NCBI GenBank assembly: GCA_964370375.1
Contig: CAYJIX010000042.1
Coordinates: 1-21,186, forward strand
Direction of reading: 5' to 3'
DNA from: CAYJIX01 sp964370375
GTDB taxonomy: Bacteria > Desulfobacterota > Desulfovibrionia > Desulfovibrionales > Desulfovibrionaceae
DNA: 21,186 nt
The translations under genes were made by a program, and so were the position numbers. The notes beneath the pieces were generated by a model, which was not told where the DNA came from, did not search any database, and saw only the letters and a list, made by a program, of their open reading frames with translations. Positions 16,071 through 21,186 of this stretch are shown here, piece by piece; within the stretch, counting starts at the first letter, position 1; each line of letters starts with the position of its first letter.

Positions 16071-16150
16071 CTCTGCACAAGTATTTTCAAATATAATTTT
16101 GCTGTTAAATTTTACAAAATTACTTCAATGGCAAAATACAATGTGCAGAG
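16071..16150. mobile_element. 80-bp near-palindromic, MITE-like element
   Basis: The ends are perfect 9-bp inverted repeats, CTCTGCACA (16071-16079) and TGTGCAGAG (16142-16150). After a one- or two-base mismatch the pairing continues with GTATTTT and AAAATAC. An inner pair, TAATTTTG (16094-16101) with CAAAATTA (16115-16122), surrounds a 13-base AT-rich core. It has no coding capacity and I see no clear target duplication. The form fits a miniature transposable or REP-like repeat. Confidence 0.45.
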
Positions 16151-16160
16151 CAAAAGGCAC

Positions 16161-16262
16161 AAAAATCAATCGCTTAACGGGCAAGCAAAGCTAGCCCTAC
16201 TCTTGATTTTTGGTCGCATTGGCTAGCGCCAACGCTCCATGAACCCGGCATAATGAATTATG
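16161..16262. repeat. Cluster of three small inverted repeats before RNase J
   Basis: AAAAATCAA (16161-16169) pairs with TTGATTTTT (16203-16211), with GGGC/GCCC inside. TTGGC-TAGC-GCCAA lies at 16219-16232 and CATAAT-GA-ATTATG at 16249-16262. The first could end transcription. The last overlaps a possible -10 and could be part of the RNase J promoter or operator. Confidence 0.4.
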
Positions 16263-16306
16263 CAGAGGTTTCTTACTATCCAAACTGTTCCACATAAAAG
16301 TACGCT

Positions 16307-17971
16307 ATGAAAAACAATGCTCTTAAAATCACCCCTTTAGGCGGACTTGGCGAAATTGGCATCAATTGCCAATTGTGGGAAACTTCTGAACATGCCCTGC
16401 TTATTGACTGCGGTATCATGTTTCCGGACGATCAGCAGCTTGGCATTGATACCATCATTCCTCCCCTTGACCCCATTTTGGCCAAATCTGACCTTTTGCG
16501 CGCTGTTGTCCTTACCCATGGGCACGAAGACCATATCGGCGGCGTACCGTGGCTTGTGTCCTTTATAAAGGGGCTTACCATTTATGGTTCCCCTTTTACC
16601 ATGGCCCTTGTGGAGCATAAGCTTAAAGAAAAGGCTTTGCTTGACAGGGCAAACCTTGTGCCTGTTTTGCCTCATGAAAGTATTTGTGTTGGCCCCATCA
16701 CCATTGAATGTATTCCGGTTAGCCATTCCATACCTGAGGCGTATGCCCTTGCTGCCACAACGCCGGCAGGCAAAATTGTGCACACAGGCGATTTTACCAT
16801 AGACCCAAGCCCCACAAACGGCGTGGGTACCGATTTGAAAGCATTTGCACATTTTGCAGGTAAAAGCGGTATAAAATTGCTTTTTTCTGATTCCACCAAT
16901 GCGGAAGAACCGGGCACAAGCAAGTCGGAACAAGATGTTAAAACAGGCTTTGATCACATTTTTAGCCAAGCGCAAGGCCGTATTGTCATCACCACCTTTG
17001 CCAGCCATATAGAGCGTATTCAAACCGTGCTTGACATGGCCAATGCCTATGATCGAACGGTTGTGATTTCTGGCCGTAGCCTTATTGCAAACATTGACCG
17101 TGCCCACGACCTTGGGCTTTTGGCAAAAGCTCCAAACCTTGTTGTTGACCAGGATATGCCGGAGGATTTACCGCCGGAAAAAACCGTTATCCTTGCCACA
17201 GGCTCGCAAGGTGAAGCTTTGTCAGCACTTTTTCGCATAGCCAAAGGTGCGCATAGGTATTTGGCCTTGCAACAAGGCGACACGGTGATCATGTCATCCA
17301 GGGTTATCCCCGGCAATGCCAGAGCAGTAAACCGTCTTATCAATCAAATGTACCGTATGGGCGCGCAGGTTTTTCACAACACCACCCACACTGTGCACGT
17401 ATCAGGGCATGCCAGAAGGGATGAGCTTGCTGCCATGATCAGCGCGGTAAAACCCCGTTATGTTATACCTATTCATGGTGAGTACCGCCACTTGACCCAC
17501 CATAGAAATTTAGCCTTGCAATGCGGTATCCCAGAAGACAGAGCAATCCTTCTTGAAGATGGAGAACCCATCACCCTAACGCCGCGTTCCTTTACGCGGG
17601 AAGAAAAAATTCCGGCTGAACCTGTTTTGATCGACGGAAAAGGCGTTGGCGATGTGGGCAACAAAGTGTTGCAAGAACGGCACCTTTTGGCCAATGAAGG
17701 TGTGGTTGTGCTTGGCCTTGTGCTTGATGAATATACAGGGGAAATTTTGCAAGGGCCCAGCCTTTTTTCCAAAGGCTTTATTTATGAGCAGCACTTTAGC
17801 CACCTGCTTGAACAGGCAAAGCCCCTTGTGCTTGAAGTGATAGGTCAACACCAAGGCAAAACCCCAGACCTTGAGCGCTTGGCAGAACGCACTCGCTCAA
17901 CCCTGCGCAGCTTTTTTCGCAGAACTGTGGGGCGTGATCCTGTGGTTGTACCGCTCATCACCTTGGTGTGA
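16307..17971 (+). CDS. rnj: Ribonuclease J (metallo-beta-lactamase / beta-CASP RNase)
   Basis: 554 residues, normal for RNase J. These zinc enzymes combine 5'-3' exonuclease and endonuclease activity and act in mRNA decay and rRNA maturation. The beta-lactamase core shows THGHEDHIGG with H71, H73, D75, H76, then HSIPEAYAL and HTGDFTID. The beta-CASP part has FSDSTNAEEPG, TTFASHIERIQ, SGRSL, then HVSGHARRDEL and IPIHGEYRHL, which complete the metal and phosphate site. The C-terminal domain (from about residue 440) follows. No good ribosome site precedes this ATG, yet the N-terminus MKNNALKITPLGGLGEIG aligns naturally with the family. It stands alone, after the rpsI terminator and facing the DedA gene tail to tail. 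Confidence 0.96.
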   Translation: MKNNALKITPLGGLGEIGINCQLWETSEHALLIDCGIMFPDDQQLGIDTIIPPLDPILAKSDLLRAVVLTHGHEDHIGGVPWLVSFIKGLTIYGSPFTMALVEHKLKEKALLDRANLVPVLPHESICVGPITIECIPVSHSIPEAYALAATTPAGKIVHTGDFTIDPSPTNGVGTDLKAFAHFAGKSGIKLLFSDSTNAEEPGTSKSEQDVKTGFDHIFSQAQGRIVITTFASHIERIQTVLDMANAYDRTVVISGRSLIANIDRAHDLGLLAKAPNLVVDQDMPEDLPPEKTVILATGSQGEALSALFRIAKGAHRYLALQQGDTVIMSSRVIPGNARAVNRLINQMYRMGAQVFHNTTHTVHVSGHARRDELAAMISAVKPRYVIPIHGEYRHLTHHRNLALQCGIPEDRAILLEDGEPITLTPRSFTREEKIPAEPVLIDGKGVGDVGNKVLQERHLLANEGVVVLGLVLDEYTGEILQGPSLFSKGFIYEQHFSHLLEQAKPLVLEVIGQHQGKTPDLERLAERTRSTLRSFFRRTVGRDPVVVPLITLV

Positions 17972-18012
17972 AAAAACAAGCATTCCCAATTACAACCAAT
18001 CTTTTCATGTGG

Positions 18013-18504
18013 TTATGAAAAATATCTGTGTAACATTTTCAAAAATATCGCCCCTGCTCCATAGCCTAGCATGATGAACATAAAAACCCAAAAGGCAGCA
18101 CCTATAAGGTTACAAAGGACAAACTTTACAGGATCTACCCTGTGCGCGCCTACAATAAAGGCCGCAATGTTTCTAAGCCCGTACATGAAGCGAAAGCCAA
18201 TCAAAAAAAGGGTTTCATACCTGTCTAACAGCCGTAAAACGCGACCGGACACGTTCATAAAGCGCGATGATTTATTTTGCAAATAGGTTGTGCCGTATTT
18301 ACGCCCTATGAAAAAAAAGAGCTGGTCACTGGCAGCACTTGCAATAAAGGCTGTAAAAAAAAGCCCTTCTAAAGAAAAAAAGCCGTGGTGCACCAAGGCA
18401 CCTGCAAGCGAAAGTATGGTTTCGCCCTCAACAAAGGTTCCCAAAAGTACAACCCAATACCCGTAGTCCATTAAAAAATGGCTCCAGAAATCGCTGTGTT
18501 CCAT
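18013..18504 (-). CDS. DedA-family membrane protein (YohD-like)
   Basis: 163 residues, somewhat short for DedA/VTT proteins (usually about 190-220). The family includes inner-membrane proteins linked to lipid flipping, proton-dependent homeostasis and envelope stress. Visible features are the acidic re-entrant segment GTFVEGETILSLAGAL (22-37, E26 and E28), FIGRKYG (65-71), and RFMYGLRN (105-112). The last carries Tyr where the typical DedA motif has Pro, a form I associate with the YohD subgroup. Two or three strongly hydrophobic helices follow to the C-terminus. Its start has only a weak ribosome site. It lies 203 bases downstream of the MFS gene and may be transcribed separately. Confidence 0.85.
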   Translation of the reverse strand: MEHSDFWSHFLMDYGYWVVLLGTFVEGETILSLAGALVHHGFFSLEGLFFTAFIASAASDQLFFFIGRKYGTTYLQNKSSRFMNVSGRVLRLLDRYETLFLIGFRFMYGLRNIAAFIVGAHRVDPVKFVLCNLIGAAFWVFMFIMLGYGAGAIFLKMLHRYFS

Positions 18505-18689
18505 ATTTTTGCTCGTTGCTACGCTGTTGGATACGTTGTACCAACATAGGCAGGCTGCTCATTGAAAAGTCCTGCACCCTTTTTTTATTTTGAGCCAAAA
18601 CATGCACTAAGTATATGATAACATGTGCGCGCAGCTCCAAAAAGTCTGTTTGCAACAAAGCAGAAAAAGTTATTTGAATTCTTTGCACA

Positions 18690-18708
18690 AGGCCTTGCGT
18701 AGAGGCCT
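18690..18708 (-). terminator. Possible hairpin at the end of the MFS gene
   Basis: Two AGGCCT hexamers (18690-18695 and 18703-18708) can pair around a seven-base loop right at the MFS stop codon. No T-run follows, so termination is doubtful. The rest of the 203-base spacer (18505-18707) shows nothing I can name. Confidence 0.25.
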
Positions 18709-19973
18709 CATGCTGTCTTTTGGGTGCCAAATGTTTCGGTCATTTTATACGCACAGCCAACGGACAATAAGCTTGAAATCACCAAAATTCCGGCAGCATA
18801 GCTATACGCTGTTTGCGCGCTGCCGGTAGAGGCTATCCCCCATTCCACCACCATGCCAAAGACAAGTTGCACCCCTGCCCCCCATAACGGAAAGAACATG
18901 TTGCCACAACCAATGGCTGTACCGGCTAAATGGATGGGGAAAAGCTCTTTAATGTTGGCAAAAAGCACAGGTGCTGAGCTTGAAAGACCTATTGCCAAAA
19001 GGGTTGTGAGGATCAGCATGAGCCAAAACGGGATTTCACCAACACAAAACATAAAGGGAATGGACGATACAAAGCCAAGGACGCTGGCATAAAGCACAGG
19101 TTTTTTGCGCGATTTGAACACCACATCCGACAAATACCCTGCCAAAGGCTGCCCAAAAAGCATGCCAAAGGCCGCGCACGAGATAAGAACGCCTGTTTCT
19201 TCCTTACTAAACTGCCAGCCTTGGATAAAATACGGCCCCCACCACAACGTGTTCATGGCAAAATAGGTACCGCTAGCGCACATGATCCATAACATGGGCG
19301 GATAAAAGGCAGGCGTGTTGAAAATCTGCTTTGCACCGCGCAGGATGAATAAAATACTTTCGCGTACAGAAACAGAAGGCTTGCGTGTGGCCTTTTGTGC
19401 AAGGTCTTCCGGCTTATCCCTTACAACAAACCATGTAGCAAGTGCGCAAACAAAGGTGATGCCGCTAAAAAGCACAATAGGCATGCGCCATCCGTACAGA
19501 TTGCTAAGCAACACTAAAGGCGGTGCAGCAAGTACCCCGCCAAGCCCCCCACAAGCCAGCAATAAACTGCTGGCCCGTCCGTATTGGCCTGCAGGAAACC
19601 AAGCTGCCAAAAGAGCCAAACACGGCACAGAAAACGCCACCATCATTCCCATAACAAAACGCGATGCCACAATGGAAGAAAAGGTAGGTGAATAGGCAAA
19701 CCATAAGCCGCAGGCCGTAGTACCAAGCAAAAGCACGGTGATGGTTTTGCGCGGTCCAAACATATCACTAATCATACCGGAAGGCATTTGCATAAGCCCA
19801 TAAGCTGTAAGGGTTGTCATGCTAAGCAGGCTAAGGCTTGTGGGGGTCAATGCAAACTCCTGCATCAAATCCACAGCCAGCACCGCAGGCGATACGCGGT
19901 GAAAAAAGCTTAGCAAATAGCAGACACAGGCAATGCCAAAAATAAAGAACGCACGGTGAGCTGTGGTTTTCAT
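18708..19973 (-). CDS. Major facilitator superfamily transporter
   Basis: 421 residues with about 12 membrane helices in two halves of six, separated by a charged loop near residues 184-205 (RDKPEDLAQKATRKPSVSVRE). The MFS loop 2-3 signature appears as GMISDMFGPRKT (about 66-77), and a related GYLSDVVFKSRKKP occurs in the second half. FHRVSPAVLAVDL near residue 25 resembles permeases for sugar phosphates or organic acids, but the substrate cannot be assigned. Its ATG overlaps the TAA of the preceding UDP-glucuronate decarboxylase gene (TAATG), so the two are translationally coupled. It is more likely an importer or exporter of a small anion than a glycan flippase. Confidence 0.9.
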   Translation of the reverse strand: MKTTAHRAFFIFGIACVCYLLSFFHRVSPAVLAVDLMQEFALTPTSLSLLSMTTLTAYGLMQMPSGMISDMFGPRKTITVLLLGTTACGLWFAYSPTFSSIVASRFVMGMMVAFSVPCLALLAAWFPAGQYGRASSLLLACGGLGGVLAAPPLVLLSNLYGWRMPIVLFSGITFVCALATWFVVRDKPEDLAQKATRKPSVSVRESILFILRGAKQIFNTPAFYPPMLWIMCASGTYFAMNTLWWGPYFIQGWQFSKEETGVLISCAAFGMLFGQPLAGYLSDVVFKSRKKPVLYASVLGFVSSIPFMFCVGEIPFWLMLILTTLLAIGLSSSAPVLFANIKELFPIHLAGTAIGCGNMFFPLWGAGVQLVFGMVVEWGIASTGSAQTAYSYAAGILVISSLLSVGCAYKMTETFGTQKTA

Positions 19974-20929
19974 TACATGTCCTTTTTCGATTGCAAAAGC
20001 TCATCAAAATAGGCAATAGTTCGCGTAAGTCCCTCATGTAAACTTGTCCTTGGTTGCCAATCAAGTGTTGTTGCTAAGGTGATGTCAGGTTTACGCTGGC
20101 GAGGGTCATTTTGCGGCAGGGGCAACATGGTTAAGGTTGAACGGCTTGCTGTGAGGTTTATGATGGTTTCTGCCAGTTCAAGCATGGAATATTCTGTTGG
20201 ATTGCCCATGTTCATGGGGCCTGTAAACGCTTTTGGTGTGTCCATAAACAGCAACAAAAGCTCCATGAAATCATCAACATAACAAAAAGAACGGGTTTGC
20301 TGACCGTCGCCGTATATGGTGATGGGTTTGTTTTGCAAGGCCTGCACGATAAAATTAGAAACAACGCGCCCATCGTTTACATGCATGCGCGGCCCATAGG
20401 TGTTGAACAAGCGTCCAACCTTTATGCTTACATCGTGCTGTTCTTTATAGGCAAAAAACAAGGATTCGGCGCAACGTTTGCCTTCGTCATAGCATGAGCG
20501 CGGCCCGATGGGGTTTACATGTCCCCAGTAGCCTTCGCTTTGTGGGTGTTCTTTTGGGTCTCCGTACACTTCAGAGGTGGAAGCCTGAAAAATTGTTGCT
20601 TTTACGCGCTTGGCAAGGCCCAGCATGTTGATGGCACCGTGCACAGATGTTTTTATGGTTTGCACAGGGTCATGCTGGTAATGTATGGGGGAGGCAGGAC
20701 AGGCTAAGTTATAGATTTCGTCTACTTCCACATATAAAGGAAAGGTTACGTCATGACGCATAAGCTCAAAAGAGGGGTGCGACAACAAATGCGCCACGTT
20801 GGCCCGTGTGCCTGTAAAAAAATTGTCAATACAAAGGACGTCGTGCCCTTTTTGCAACAGGCGCTCGCACAGGTGAGAGCCTAAAAAACCTGCACCGCCG
20901 GTAACTAAACAGCGTTTTTGTAAATGCAT
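19973..20929 (-). CDS. UDP-glucuronate decarboxylase (UDP-xylose synthase), SDR family
   Basis: 318 residues, the usual size for bacterial UXS. It converts UDP-glucuronate to UDP-xylose with enzyme-bound NAD, supplying pentose for surface glycans. The Rossmann motif is GGAGFLG (11-17); the catalytic set is T118 with Y147 and K151 (CYDEGKR). UXS-typical stretches include ACPASPIHYQHDPVQT, STSEVYGDPKEHPQ, and NTYGPRMHVNDGRVVSNF. The frame stays open 33 codons further upstream, but AAGGAGA four bases before the ATG at 20927-20929, and the direct run into the NAD-binding strand, fix the start here. dTDP-glucose dehydratase is a relative, but the STSEVYGDP and YDEGKR forms favour UXS. The MFS gene follows with a one-base overlap. 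Confidence 0.92.
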   Translation of the reverse strand: MHLQKRCLVTGGAGFLGSHLCERLLQKGHDVLCIDNFFTGTRANVAHLLSHPSFELMRHDVTFPLYVEVDEIYNLACPASPIHYQHDPVQTIKTSVHGAINMLGLAKRVKATIFQASTSEVYGDPKEHPQSEGYWGHVNPIGPRSCYDEGKRCAESLFFAYKEQHDVSIKVGRLFNTYGPRMHVNDGRVVSNFIVQALQNKPITIYGDGQQTRSFCYVDDFMELLLLFMDTPKAFTGPMNMGNPTEYSMLELAETIINLTASRSTLTMLPLPQNDPRQRKPDITLATTLDWQPRTSLHEGLTRTIAYFDELLQSKKDM

Positions 20930-20972
20930 GTGGTCTCCTTGACGCCTTATGCCGTTTTTAGTGTAGGCTACA

Positions 20973-21180
20973 TAGGTGGCTGAAAAAGGGCAATATGCTT
21001 TGTCGGGCTCCTTTTTTGCTACGGTCATTTATGTCCAATAAACTCCGCTTCGCAAAAAAGTTTCGCCCTCCTCGCCTCTTACCCTTTTTGAGCCACCTAC
21101 ACATTGATATGCAAAAAGAGGTACTGCCACGCGCCCCCAAGGGCAGGCGCGGCACCTATCCGAAGGGCTCCGCGAAGCGG
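20973..21180. repeat. Nested inverted repeats upstream of the UDP-glucuronate decarboxylase gene
   Basis: The region 20930-21186 has no gene. TAGGTGGCTGAAAAAGGG (20973-20990) and CCCTTTTTGAGCCACCTA (21082-21099) are complementary at 17 of 18 positions. Inside them CTTTTTTGC (21011-21019) meets GCAAAAAAG (21052-21060). CCGCTTCGC (21045-21053) is also complementary to GCGAAGCGG (21172-21180). GCGCC/GGCGC form a small hairpin at 21131-21150. It looks like repeat DNA running off the window. The gene's promoter must lie here, but none is clear. Confidence 0.5.
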
Positions 21181-21186
21181 GGTAGC

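Noticed and set aside
18428..18730. 100-codon open frame on the minus strand between the MFS and DedA genes
   Set aside because: It overlaps the starts and ends of both real genes in other frames, has no ribosome site, and shows no recognisable protein pattern.
20930..21028. 33-codon N-terminal extension of the UDP-glucuronate decarboxylase
   Set aside because: No ribosome site at the upstream ATG; AAGGAGA directly before the internal ATG and the family N-terminus support the shorter form.
20958..21155. 65-codon open frame rich in Arg and Lys on the minus strand
   Set aside because: It is a translation of the nested inverted repeats; no ribosome site and no protein-like composition.
1..21186. 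CRISPR array, tRNA or rRNA genes, prophage or integron parts
   Set aside because: Scanning showed no regularly spaced repeats, no rRNA stretches, and no integrase, transposase or phage structural proteins in the window.

Overview
The window looks like ordinary chromosome from a Gram-negative, probably Desulfovibrionaceae-like (Desulfobacterota) bacterium of middling GC. The grounds are a lipobox lipoprotein, a BipA GTPase, a long bifunctional Rel enzyme, an rplM-rpsI pair, a single RNase J, and a hybrid kinase whose sensor domain resembles those I remember from Desulfovibrio. This placement is from memory of families, not from a search. A run of 100 N at 5361-5460 is a scaffold gap, so the left and right parts are joined only by scaffolding.

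Layout. 53-2392 (-) is a membrane-bound hybrid sensor kinase. Opposite it, 2643-4018 (+) is a two-gene unit: a small conserved protein and an NrnA-type DHH phosphoesterase, with overlapping stop and start codons. 4194-4664 (+) is a glycine-zipper lipoprotein with a good promoter and a strong terminator. 4777-5464 holds no gene: it carries two oppositely oriented copies of a GTCATTGCGAG-type repeat, half of a large hairpin, and the gap. 5465-7303 (-) is bipA/typA, starting with TTG. 7435-10656 (-) is a SWIM-SNF2 helicase. Divergent from it come an orphan peptide-type substrate-binding protein (10822-12408) and a bifunctional (p)ppGpp synthetase/hydrolase (12467-14680). Then follow rplM (15062-15496), rpsI (15590-15982) and RNase J (16307-17971). 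On the other strand at the right end lie a DedA-type membrane protein (18013-18504), an MFS transporter (18708-19973) and a UDP-glucuronate decarboxylase (19973-20929); the last two share a TAATG junction.

Together the genes cover growth control and RNA/ribosome metabolism: Rel, BipA, L13, S9, RNase J and NrnA (which in other bacteria clears nanoRNA and pAp). Signalling and envelope functions make up the rest. I see no CRISPR array, tRNA or rRNA, and no phage, toxin or defence cluster.

I found no convincing new multi-gene system. The most unusual material is non-coding: an 80-bp near-palindromic, MITE-like element at 16071-16150 between rpsI and rnj, the paired interspersed repeats near 5012-5243, the hairpin cut by the gap, and nested inverted repeats at 20973-21180.
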